DNA from: Candidatus Peregrinibacteria bacterium
GTDB lineage: Bacteria > Patescibacteriota > Gracilibacteria > UM-FILTER-43-11
Length of the DNA: 19,157 nt
Assembly: GCA_030618315.1 (NCBI GenBank)
Contig: JAUXDO010000011.1
Location: 1 to 19,157 of the forward strand
Direction of reading: 5' to 3'
Shown here: in pieces, positions 1-6,774 of the stretch
How positions within the stretch are numbered: the stretch's first letter is position 1
Layout of the letters: the number at the start of each line of letters is the position of its first letter
Translations under genes and position numbers: made by a program
Notes under the pieces: model-generated
What the model was told of the DNA's origin: nothing
Database searches by the model: none
Seen by the model: only the letters and a program-made list of their open reading frames with translations

Positions 1-612
1 GACTATTTAACAGGTTCGACTTCTGATAATCTCGAATATTCTATGGGTATAGCATTTAATACAGACTTATTTGAGCAAGATGCCATAGCTGAATACTTTA
101 AGGATAACGGGGTCAAAGAAGGAATCAGAAAATATGCAAAAGATATATTGGAATTAATAAAAGACGAAGGAGAATTAACTGACAATGAATATATCACAGG
201 CAAAAAGATAATTGATGAAGTCATTGACACTAAATACTTCAATTTAAGAGACATTATTAGTGGCAGAAACGTTGGTTTCAAATTCTTCACATTAAACAAA
301 AGCGCAATAATAAATGTGATGACAAAAATTGGCAATTTGATTGAAGAACCTTTGACAGTAAGCGACCTGCAAATGATTAGAAGTGGCCTGGGTAAATTTA
401 GTCTCGCAGGAATATATAGAATAAATGAAGAAAATGGAGTTCTGGATAACTTTCTTATTAAATTTACTCTTCGAAACTACGAACCGCTACAATTAAGCAT
501 TAAATATCGTTCAAAAATAAGTAATTTTAATAATGCTGCTAAAATTCAGGGACCAAGTGAATATATAGAAATTGAAGATATTGAGGAGCTGGAAGGCATT
601 CTTCCTTACTAA
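1..612 (+). CDS. Hypothetical protein, 5'-truncated by the window edge
   Basis: The frame is open from the first base (DYLTGSTSDN...) and ends at a TAA at 610-612, so at least 203 residues are visible and the gene very likely begins upstream. An ATG at 43 exists but nothing marks it as the true start. The visible part is hydrophilic, with no membrane segment or signal peptide. It has an acidic/lysine-rich first half (residues 15-80 of the visible part, e.g. AEYFKDNGVKEGIRKYAKDI) that looks alpha-helical, then a more beta-like half (YRINEENGVLDNFLIKFTLRNYEPLQLSIKY). I do not recognise a family. It converges on dprA and overlaps its end by 4 bp, which makes a shared transcript end likely. It is real by coding character; function unknown. 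Confidence 0.75.
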   Translation, partial: DYLTGSTSDNLEYSMGIAFNTDLFEQDAIAEYFKDNGVKEGIRKYAKDILELIKDEGELTDNEYITGKKIIDEVIDTKYFNLRDIISGRNVGFKFFTLNKSAIINVMTKIGNLIEEPLTVSDLQMIRSGLGKFSLAGIYRINEENGVLDNFLIKFTLRNYEPLQLSIKYRSKISNFNNAAKIQGPSEYIEIEDIEELEGILPY

Positions 613-1676
613 GAAAGCACCCATCTATTACCTTCTTCCCGAATTGCTCCTTTAAGACTGAGATTGGTTAGAATTTCGGATAAATGAGGTACTTTCATTG
701 ATGTTTCAAGTATTAGTTCATCTATAGTTTTTCCGCCATCAGCAAGTTTGGAGAGCATGCTGTTTTCATTTTCGTTAAAATCAAATTGCATTTGTTGTTG
801 TGCTGATTCCATTTGATATTCTTCCAAAATATGATTTACAGATTCTACTAATTTTGCTTCGCTTCGACGAATAAGGTGATTTGTTCCGCTTAAACTGACT
901 TTTGTTATGTTATTGGGGACAGCAAAGACGTCTCGACCCTGCTCAAGCGCCAGACGGGCAGTAATTAATGCACCGGACTTAATACCTCCTTCGGTTACCA
1001 AAACACCACGAGAAAGGCCAGAGATAATTCGGTTTCTTCTTGGAAAATGATGCGGAACTGAAGGGGAAGAAAGAGGATACTCCGAGATAACTGCACCACT
1101 TTGTTTAATGATTCTGTTGGCCAAATTTATATTGGATGATGGGTAGATAAAATCAACCCCCGAACCAAGTACAGCAATTGTTTTGCCATTATTTTTTAAG
1201 CAGGACTCATGAGCACATGAATCTACACCAAGCGCCAAACCACTTACAATCACAAAGCCATTCCTTGTTAAATCGGATGCAAGCCTATCTGTAATCATTT
1301 GTCCATACGGTGTAACATCCCGCGTTCCAACAACCCCCAGCACCTTGTGCAATGATGGAATTTTTCCACGTACAAATAAAAACGGTGGCGGATCTACAAT
1401 CGATTTTAAACATTCGGGGTACTCGTCATCAACAATTGATAAAAGACTGACCCCAAAATATTCCATTTTGGATGTGATATCGTGAAACGAAATCCCCTCC
1501 TTAAATTTAAAAACTCTTTCAATTTTTTCTTTGCCAATTCCGATATTGGATAAAAAATCAGGTGTGATTTTTTTCCACGCTTTTTCGAGATCTCCAAATT
1601 TCTTGAGAACAAATCGATATTGTTCGTAATTCAGGATTCCCCATTGGGCCCATAGATATAGGTATTCGTCTTTCAT
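609..1676 (-). CDS. dprA: DNA-processing protein DprA (Smf)
   Basis: DprA binds incoming single-stranded DNA during natural transformation, shields it and loads RecA. The 355-residue length is normal. Residues about 1-60 form an N-terminal helical/HhH-like region. The Rossmann-like DprA core follows, with GVVGTRDVTPYGQ at 114-126, IVSGLALGVDSCAHESC at 143-159, the glycine-rich AVLGSGVDFIYPSSN at 168-182, and the signature FPRRNRIISGLSRGVLVTEG at 211-230 leading into GALITARLALEQGRDVFAVP. A C-terminal winged-helix domain (about 305-355, ending LKGAIREEGNRWVL) is retained. The ATG at 1676 lies 6 bp after the stop of the transposase gene, with no SD. CPR genomes commonly keep dprA with a pilus/ComEC uptake system, but none of the other competence genes are in this window. 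Confidence 0.95.
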   Translation of the reverse strand: MKDEYLYLWAQWGILNYEQYRFVLKKFGDLEKAWKKITPDFLSNIGIGKEKIERVFKFKEGISFHDITSKMEYFGVSLLSIVDDEYPECLKSIVDPPPFLFVRGKIPSLHKVLGVVGTRDVTPYGQMITDRLASDLTRNGFVIVSGLALGVDSCAHESCLKNNGKTIAVLGSGVDFIYPSSNINLANRIIKQSGAVISEYPLSSPSVPHHFPRRNRIISGLSRGVLVTEGGIKSGALITARLALEQGRDVFAVPNNITKVSLSGTNHLIRRSEAKLVESVNHILEEYQMESAQQQMQFDFNENENSMLSKLADGGKTIDELILETSMKVPHLSEILTNLSLKGAIREEGNRWVLS

Positions 1677-1682
1677 GGTTTT

Positions 1683-2270
1683 TTATTTATCAAATAATTG
1701 ATTATAATGATTTTTAATCTGCAATTCATTTAAATTATTAATTTTATTCTCAACATCATTCTGCCATTTTGATGGATTGTTTTTGACATATGCACGAATT
1801 CTATTCAATGATTCCTCATTTCGAATTATCTGATCGTAAAATCTCCCATGCCAAATAAAATCCTCATAATTATTTTGATTACACCATCTTTTTACTGCCA
1901 CCTTAAACGATTGCATAATCGATGATAGGGAATTCTTCTGCAACCCCCCACATTCCCGTTGTACGGACGCGAAATTTCGCGTCCCTACCGTACAACGGGA
2001 ATTCCCAAAAACCAATACCCCATGCAAATGATTTGGCATCACAATCCATTCACCCAAACTAACAAACGGAAAATGCTTCGGAATCTCTTGCCAAAACTTG
2101 GCCACAATATTTCCAATATCCGACAAACCCATAATGGCATTTCTTACATCGCCAAAAAAATGGCTCCCATATTTTGTGCATATTGTTACAAAATATTCTC
2201 CATTTTGCGAATAATCATATCCCTTTAATCGATAAGATTGTCGATCTGGAAGATCACGATAATAATTCAT
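1683..2270 (-). CDS. REP-associated tyrosine transposase (RAYT, Y1/HUH family)
   Basis: This is a single-strand DNA transposase/nickase of the IS200/IS605 Y1 superfamily, of the domesticated RAYT type. The motifs are in order: N-terminal RQSYRLKGYDYSQNGEYFVT (10-29), the HUH metal site as H81-L-H83 in VMPNHLHGVLVFG, and the catalytic Tyr145 in WHGRFYDQIIRNEESLNRIR. At 195 residues it is full length for the family and appears intact. Residues about 90-107 (SRCTVGTRNFASVQRE) are encoded by a large DNA palindrome, an in-frame REP-type sequence inside the gene. RAYTs are usually single-copy and act on REP palindromes. No terminal repeats of a classical insertion sequence are visible around it. 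It sits 6 bp upstream of dprA and may have been inserted into a former purM-dprA stretch (inference). Confidence 0.93.
   Translation of the reverse strand: MNYYRDLPDRQSYRLKGYDYSQNGEYFVTICTKYGSHFFGDVRNAIMGLSDIGNIVAKFWQEIPKHFPFVSLGEWIVMPNHLHGVLVFGNSRCTVGTRNFASVQRECGGLQKNSLSSIMQSFKVAVKRWCNQNNYEDFIWHGRFYDQIIRNEESLNRIRAYVKNNPSKWQNDVENKINNLNELQIKNHYNQLFDK
1952..2002. repeat. REP-like palindrome inside the transposase gene
   Basis: Two 15-bp arms (1952-1966 and 1988-2002) are exact reverse complements, and between them sits a perfect 16-bp palindrome ACGCGAAATTTCGCGT (1967-1982) plus a 5-nt asymmetric spacer. As single-stranded DNA or RNA this makes a tall hairpin. It keeps the transposase reading frame open and codes for residues about 90-107, between the HUH motif and the catalytic tyrosine. 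It resembles REP/BIME units that RAYTs recognise. Confidence 0.85.
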
Positions 2271-2349
2271 ACAATAAATTCATTTAAATACTAATAATTC
2301 ACTTTTATACTAAAAACGAGATGCCACTGTATCACATCATTTTCAAAAA

Positions 2350-3402
2350 TCAAAACTTTATCTCACTTCCACTGGTTACCTTCCCAATAACCTGCGCCTC
2401 AATATTCTGTTCGGATAGATCACTTATAACTTTATCGACCTCGCTAGAATCCACAACCATCATCATTCCAACTCCCATATTCCATGTTTTATATGCCTCA
2501 TCTCGCTCAACATTTCCAAATTCCATCAATTTCTTCATAAATTCATGTGGTTCGATTAGATTATCAAGCTCAGCTCCAAAATTTTTCAAAAGACGAGGTA
2601 AATTCCCACGAATTCCACCGCCAGTATTATGCACAATTCCTTTAATATTAACTTTTCTTTCCTTTTTATAACCACCAATCAGACTTAGAATTGCACGATG
2701 GTAAATTTTACAAGGAGTTAAAATAACTTCACCCCAAGTACGTGCCCCTCCTGAGCTTGTCGAAGGGCCGTCACCATAATCTGCACTCACCCAATCATCA
2801 CCAAATTTCTTTTTAAGGATCATACGAGCGAGGCTTAAACCATTTGAGCGGATTCCGTCTGATTTTAAACCGATAATGGTGTCTCCTTCTGTGATATCAT
2901 TACCAGTAATGACTTTATCCTTCTCAACTACACCAACTGCGGTCGCATTCCATATTGCACCATTAAGAGCGTCACCAAGTTCTGCAAGTTCACCACCCGG
3001 TACAACAATTTTTTGCTCTAAAGCAGCTTTTTTAAGACCGGACATCAATCCTTCTACCATTTCTTCGTCGAGTGATGGGCTATCCAGAGTATTTGTAATG
3101 GAGATGATTTCCGCACCAACACAAATTCCATCATCCGCCACCATTGCGATTAAATCATAACCAAGTGTATCGAATCTTCTCATCTTTTCTGCAACTTCAA
3201 TTTTAGTACCAACTCCATCATCGTTTTGTATCATATAAAACTCACCCATATCCAGCATTCCGGTAAAACCGCCCTCCTGAACAACGGGTTCACCAATCAT
3301 CCCGCTTCGACCAGCAAAAGTTGCCTTAGCAGCAGCATAAGCCATCTTGGAACATCTATCCCCAAGTTCCACATCAACCCCTGATTCTTTATAAGTAGCC
3401 AT
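2350..3402 (-). CDS. purM: Phosphoribosylformylglycinamidine cyclo-ligase (AIR synthase, PurM)
   Basis: PurM closes the imidazole ring of the purine pathway (FGAM + ATP to AIR) in the cytosol. It is 350 residues, the usual length. Family features: YKESGVDVELGD near the N-terminus (4-15), the phosphate/metal segment NDDGVGTKIEVAEKM (60-74), DTLGYDLIAMVADD with GAEII (78-100), VPGGELAELGDAL (134-146), SDGIRSNGLSLAR (181-193), the lid around NTGGGIRGNLPR (259-270), and the end NMGVGMMMVV. Residues 212-220 (GPSTSSGGA) look like a foreign in-frame insertion derived from a DNA repeat, placed in a loop before the conserved GEVILTPCKIY. The stop is UGA. No other pur gene is adjacent. ftsE lies 29 bp upstream on the same strand. 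The ATG at 3402 has no SD. Confidence 0.95.
   Translation of the reverse strand: MATYKESGVDVELGDRCSKMAYAAAKATFAGRSGMIGEPVVQEGGFTGMLDMGEFYMIQNDDGVGTKIEVAEKMRRFDTLGYDLIAMVADDGICVGAEIISITNTLDSPSLDEEMVEGLMSGLKKAALEQKIVVPGGELAELGDALNGAIWNATAVGVVEKDKVITGNDITEGDTIIGLKSDGIRSNGLSLARMILKKKFGDDWVSADYGDGPSTSSGGARTWGEVILTPCKIYHRAILSLIGGYKKERKVNIKGIVHNTGGGIRGNLPRLLKNFGAELDNLIEPHEFMKKLMEFGNVERDEAYKTWNMGVGMMMVVDSSEVDKVISDLSEQNIEAQVIGKVTSGSEIKF
2745..2769. repeat. Short intragenic repeat element within purM
   Basis: On the minus strand this stretch reads GGCCCTTCGACAAGCTCAGG followed by a G-run. I recall this word from many unrelated bacterial genomes as a dispersed short repeat that is tolerated inside genes and yields peptides such as GPSTSSG. 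Here it encodes residues 212-220 of PurM. There is only one copy in this window, so its repeat nature rests on recollection rather than on the window itself. Confidence 0.55.
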
Positions 3403-3418
3403 TAAAAATGTTAAATGT

Positions 3419-3437
3419 TAAATGATAAATGTTAAAT
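3419..3437. repeat. 19-bp AT-rich repeat over the ftsE stop codon (copy 1)
   Basis: TAAATGATAAATGTTAAAT here is identical to 13548-13566. Both copies stop a few bases short of, or overlap, the TAA of a leftward gene (ftsE and murA respectively). The neighbourhood (3408-3437) is a run of related words built on AAATGTT. It probably belongs to a low-complexity intergenic repeat family. Confidence 0.7.
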
Positions 3438-4079
3438 AATCCGTCCATTCTCCAAAACAATAGACCTTCCTCCTACCAACTCCTGCACTAATGGATCATG
3501 AGTTGTCATCAAAATAGTAGCCCCTTCTTCATGCAATTTCTTAAACAAATTAACAATAGCGCGTACATTTTCCTCATCCAGATTACCACTTGGCTCATCT
3601 GCAAGAATTAAACGAGGTTTATGTACAAGCGCACGTGCAATAGCGAGTCGTTGAATTTCACCACCTGATAAATGCTCAGGAAACTTGTCTTGAAAATTCA
3701 ATAATCCAACCTTCTCCAAAATCTTCGGAACACGTCGATGAATTGCCTCATTGGATTCACCGCAAACCTCCATAGCAAATGCCACATTTTCAAAAACCGT
3801 CTTTTTTGGAAGCAATTTATAATCCTGAAAAACAACTCCGACTTTTCTGCGATAAAGCTGTTTAGTATCTTCATCCATTTGATTTACAATAACTCCATCA
3901 ACCTCAATTGACCCACTATCAGGCGTCTCTGCGCCAATAAGCATGGATACAACAGTTGATTTACCAGCACCTGAAGTACCTTTCATTACAACAAATTCAC
4001 CAGGCTGAATCTCAAAAGAAAGCCTATCTAAAATCAAGTGTGCCCCATATTTTTTTGTAACATTACGGAAAGTAATCAT
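3432..4079 (-). CDS. ftsE: Cell-division ABC transporter ATPase FtsE
   Basis: FtsE is the cytoplasmic ATPase that, with the membrane protein FtsX, controls septal peptidoglycan hydrolases. The 215 residues hold a complete ABC domain: Walker A GTSGAGKST (34-42), Q-loop Q85, signature LSGGE (137-141), Walker B LILADE (157-162), D-loop, and switch His194. The string VGVVFQDYKLLPKKTVFENV (80-99) is typical of FtsE rather than of LolD/MacB-type ATPases. FtsE normally sits directly before ftsX, but here the next leftward gene is purM and no ftsX is in the window. The ATG at 4079 lacks an SD. LolD-like assignment is the main alternative, though the Q-loop region argues for FtsE. Confidence 0.88.
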   Translation of the reverse strand: MITFRNVTKKYGAHLILDRLSFEIQPGEFVVMKGTSGAGKSTVVSMLIGAETPDSGSIEVDGVIVNQMDEDTKQLYRRKVGVVFQDYKLLPKKTVFENVAFAMEVCGESNEAIHRRVPKILEKVGLLNFQDKFPEHLSGGEIQRLAIARALVHKPRLILADEPSGNLDEENVRAIVNLFKKLHEEGATILMTTHDPLVQELVGGRSIVLENGRII

Positions 4080-4121
4080 TATTAAATACGACGTTATTGT
4101 ATTTGTATTGTAATGAAAAGA

Positions 4122-4502
4122 TTAACTTTTTCCCAATCTATTTTTGTAATAACCCCAAACGATACTAAATATTAGAAAAACTCCAAAAAATAACCACGCA
4201 GTTTGTACTCCTCCATTAAATAAATATAAGAGTATTGCTATAAGTGCAGCAATTGACCAAACAACTTTTAAACTAAGAAGAGTTTGATAACTCTCAATTC
4301 CTTTTTTATTAGCTATTAAAGATATACCACCAATGCCGATTAATGCGGCACCAACAATTCTTACAGCCAATGTATCAATTATAGATATTCTAAAAAGTGA
4401 CATAGTCCAAGTCGGTGCAAATATAAAAGGAATTCCAAAAATCATATCTGCAAAAAAATGTATTTTAAACCAAATACGAAGGGAAGTTGGTATGTTTGTC
4501 AT
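4122..4502 (-). CDS. Small four-span membrane protein of unknown function
   Basis: This 126-residue protein is hydrophobic, with about four transmembrane segments: around IHFFADMIFGIPFIFAP, AVRIVGAALIGIGGISLI, LKVVWSIAALIAILLYL and TAWLFFGVFLIFSIVWGYY, ending in a basic tail. I do not recognise the family; the size and layout recall several uncharacterised DUF membrane proteins. A longer frame starts at a TTG (4523), but an extended -10 element (TGCTATAAT, 4536 to 4528 on the minus strand) would place the transcript start near 4521, inside or after that TTG. I therefore prefer the ATG at 4502, with a leader of roughly 19 nt and no SD. It lies 42 bp upstream of ftsE on the same strand and may be co-transcribed with it. 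Confidence 0.78.
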   Translation of the reverse strand: MTNIPTSLRIWFKIHFFADMIFGIPFIFAPTWTMSLFRISIIDTLAVRIVGAALIGIGGISLIANKKGIESYQTLLSLKVVWSIAALIAILLYLFNGGVQTAWLFFGVFLIFSIVWGYYKNRLGKS

Positions 4503-4527
4503 GTTATTCTGTTTAGTAAGCAACTGG

Positions 4528-4536
4528 ATTATAGCA
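4528..4536 (-). promoter_or_regulatory. Extended -10 promoter for the 4122-4502 membrane protein gene
   Basis: The minus strand reads TGC-TATAAT, a perfect extended -10. No good -35 hexamer is present at 17 bp (GTGGTT). The predicted start is near 4521. It decides the start codon of the downstream gene. Confidence 0.55.
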
Positions 4537-4755
4537 AATTACAGCTTGCCAACCACACATCTTTTTAATAGAATAACGTGGCTCCTGAGATAATGGGGTC
4601 ACCGAAAAATGCGAGCGGAACCCTTGATTATACCGAACAAAGTGAGGATATAAGCAAGAGGTGAGCAGTATTTTATGGGGGAAAGGAAGAAGCTTACGTA
4701 TGCTGAAGTTTAGGAGTAAAACAAGTAAACGTAAGCAGAAGTAAGTTTCTGACGT
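4537..4755. other. Gene-free stretch before the tRNA, with a stable inverted repeat
   Basis: No coding frame here is convincing. On the plus strand the 8-bp arms GCTTACGT (4692-4699) and ACGTAAGC (4729-4736) form a hairpin with a 29-nt loop, 19 bp before the tRNA. The purine-rich, fairly G-rich text (GGGGGAAAGGAAGAAG at 4677-4692) is unlike the AT-rich spacers elsewhere and could be a transcribed leader or an unrecognised small RNA. The 4627-4632 ATTATA (TATAAT on the minus strand) is a weak second promoter candidate for the leftward gene. Confidence 0.4.
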
Positions 4756-4831
4756 GCGCCAGTAGCTCAGGGGATAGAGCGTCCGGTTGCGGTCCGGGAG
4801 GTCGTAGGTTCGATTCCTATCTGGCGCACCA
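4756..4831 (+). tRNA. tRNA-Arg, anticodon GCG, with encoded CCA
   Basis: A full cloverleaf can be drawn. The acceptor GCGCCAG (4756-4762) pairs with CTGGCGC (4821-4827), followed by discriminator A4828 and encoded CCA (4829-4831). The D-arm is GCTC/GAGC with loop AGGGGATA. The anticodon stem TCCGG (4782-4786)/CCGGG (4794-4798) encloses loop TTGCGGT, and the anticodon GCG is at 4789-4791. A 5-nt variable region follows, and the T-arm GTAGG/CCTAT has loop TTCGATT. GCG reads CGC and CGU arginine codons. Most bacteria use an ACG anticodon edited to ICG for these codons, so a G34 version is atypical. Confidence 0.95.
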
Positions 4832-4838
4832 TTGAATA

Positions 4839-4895
4839 ATTTGTGATTTGAGATTTGTGATTTGAGAATTAAATCAGAAATCTCAAATCACAAAT
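4839..4895. repeat. 18-bp inverted repeat between tRNA-Arg and the MFS gene
   Basis: Arms at 4839-4856 and 4878-4895 are perfect reverse complements separated by 21 bp. The text is made of alternating GATTTG/GATTTGTG words, typical of dispersed low-complexity spacer repeats. On the plus strand it lies 8 bp after the tRNA and could help end its transcript, although no U-run follows the 3' arm. Confidence 0.75.
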
Positions 4896-4933
4896 CACAA
4901 ATTCTCAAAGAAAAGAATAGTCAGCATAAAACT

Positions 4934-6094
4934 ATGAAACAAAGAAACCTCAAACTTTTCTACATCCACGAACTCTTTTTTCAATTCAACGAAAGTATGT
5001 TGGCTATTGTGCTACCTATTTTTATATATAAATTATTTGGATCGATTAGCGCAGTTTTTGTTTTTACTTTTGCATGGAGCTTGTTCTATGCAATATTCTT
5101 TCTGCCAGTTTTCAATCTGGCCATGAAACTAAAAAACCCTAAATATTTTATGGTAATGGGGATGGTTTTTTATGTAATTGCTCTGATTTTGTTCGGCAGA
5201 ACGACTCAGGACAACATCAATCTAATGTATCTAGCGACACTATTCTTTTCTCTTTACATCACATTTTATTGGATGATAAGACACTGGTTCTTTTCAGTGA
5301 ATTCAGATTATACAAAAATTGGAAAGCAGGTCAGCACATTGGTTATTATTAGGACACTTGTAGGTTTCATCGCTCCAATTATTGGTGGTGCTCTTAGTCT
5401 TCTAGTTTCGTTTAACGCAACCTTTATACTAGGAGCGAGTGCAGGATTTTTGAGTCTAATACCAATTATACTTTTCAACGCGCCACCTCATCCAAGAGGA
5501 TATGGCATTAAAAAAATAATCAGAATTCTTAAAAAACCAGAACTCAAAGCAATTAGCCCTACATACTTTTGGGAAGGTATTGGTGGAATTATGATTAATT
5601 GGACATGGGTATTAGTTTTTGCAATATTTATTGGAAATATATTGGATCTTGGAATACTTTTTGGTGTTTCAACACTGGCAATCGCATTAATGACATGGCT
5701 ATCCGGACACTGGTTTGATAAAAGAAAAAGAACTACAATATTAAAACGTGTAGTAGGATTTAAAACCATAACTACACTTTTATACACTTCGATTATTCTT
5801 TTTCCAAATTTGATATTTGTATGGATTATCGAATTCGCCAATAGGCTTTCCACAACAAGTTTATATACAGTAGCGGACTCATATTTATTTGCTTACAGCA
5901 ATAAAATTCATCCAATTCACTTCCATTTGAATCGAGAGATACACTTGGCCATAAGTCGAATTATAAGTGCTGGAATACTTTCAATTATATTTTACCTTCT
6001 TCCGGCAGAATATCTTTGGGTTAGCATTGGCCTGGGTGCCTTTACTTATATTGGGTGGCTTAAATTAAAAAAGAGTGACCATCTACTTCATTAA
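4934..6094 (+). CDS. Major facilitator superfamily (MFS) permease
   Basis: This 386-residue integral membrane protein has about 11-12 hydrophobic spans and the MFS two-bundle layout. The first half is rich in aromatic spans (LFYIHELFFQFNESMLAIVLPIFIYKLF...). A cytoplasmic loop around PPHPRGYGIKKIIRILKKPELK precedes the second bundle, which contains a loop GHWFDKRKRTTILKR resembling the MFS loop motif with D/R-K. Substrate cannot be inferred. The frame extends upstream to a TTG at 4862, but that part is the translated inverted repeat, so I chose the ATG at 4934. No SD is present. It converges on the TVP38-like gene and overlaps it by 4 bp (6091-6094). Confidence 0.85.
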   Translation: MKQRNLKLFYIHELFFQFNESMLAIVLPIFIYKLFGSISAVFVFTFAWSLFYAIFFLPVFNLAMKLKNPKYFMVMGMVFYVIALILFGRTTQDNINLMYLATLFFSLYITFYWMIRHWFFSVNSDYTKIGKQVSTLVIIRTLVGFIAPIIGGALSLLVSFNATFILGASAGFLSLIPIILFNAPPHPRGYGIKKIIRILKKPELKAISPTYFWEGIGGIMINWTWVLVFAIFIGNILDLGILFGVSTLAIALMTWLSGHWFDKRKRTTILKRVVGFKTITTLLYTSIILFPNLIFVWIIEFANRLSTTSLYTVADSYLFAYSNKIHPIHFHLNREIHLAISRIISAGILSIIFYLLPAEYLWVSIGLGAFTYIGWLKLKKSDHLLH

Positions 6095-6765
6095 ATCTTT
6101 TGTTTTTTCAAATATCCCAACCAAACTGGTGTTAAACTAAAAAGAACTAAAATAACAATTATTAAAATTACTTCTGGCTGGAACAAATCTTCCATTGTTC
6201 CTATTTTTTGTATTGTACTTCCTCCATATGCATATATGAAAGCCGATGGAATTACCCCGATAATAGTGCTGACTAAAAATTTATGAAAAGGCATTCTGGC
6301 AGAACCGGCTGCATAATTTATAAAAAAATAAGGCACAGCTAAAGCAAATCTTAAGCTAACTAAATATGAAATACCATACTCTTCAATATTTTTTTTGAGC
6401 TTTTCAGTACTTTTAATAAATTTTCTTTCAATAAAATCCCTAAAGAAATAACTGGCAATAAAATACCCAACAATTGACCCCAAAATCATCGCAATACAAT
6501 TGAAAATAACTCCATTTACAAGACCAAACAAATAACCACCGATTAATTCAAGTGCCGTGGCAAAAGGAATTGGTGAATTTACAAAGAGTGATGAAATCAA
6601 GAAAAACAAAGCAACAGTAAGAATATAATTATTTTCTACAAACACGAATATTGCTTCCTCATGAAGCTGAAAATTGCTTATCGATAGAATATCCTTAAAT
6701 AAAAAGGTAAATATTATAAACAAAATAAGAAGGGCTAATGCTGCAAAACGAAAAATTTTATTCAA
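6091..6765 (-). CDS. TVP38/TMEM64 (DedA-like, VTT domain) membrane protein
   Basis: This 224-residue protein has about six hydrophobic segments. Its central VTT/SNARE-associated domain is recognisable from NSPIPFATALELIGGYLFG followed by GVIFNCIAMILGSIVGYFIASYFFRDF, and from the later VSLRFALAVPYFFINYAAGSARMP and VSTIIGVIPSAFIYAYGG. Family members are linked to lipid flipping and membrane homeostasis; the specific role here is unknown. The start is a TTG at 6765, since the next in-frame Met lies well inside the domain. It begins 9 bp after the rpe stop, so it is probably in one transcript with rpe. It overlaps the convergent MFS gene by 4 bp. Confidence 0.88.
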   Translation of the reverse strand: MNKIFRFAALALLILFIIFTFLFKDILSISNFQLHEEAIFVFVENNYILTVALFFLISSLFVNSPIPFATALELIGGYLFGLVNGVIFNCIAMILGSIVGYFIASYFFRDFIERKFIKSTEKLKKNIEEYGISYLVSLRFALAVPYFFINYAAGSARMPFHKFLVSTIIGVIPSAFIYAYGGSTIQKIGTMEDLFQPEVILIIVILVLFSLTPVWLGYLKKQKI

Positions 6766-6774
6766 AACAAGTAT

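Noticed and set aside
4862..4933. N-terminal extension of the MFS protein starting at TTG 4862
   Set aside because: The 24 extra residues (RIKSEISNHKSQIL...) are the translated inverted repeat; the hydrophobic MFS part begins right after the ATG at 4934.
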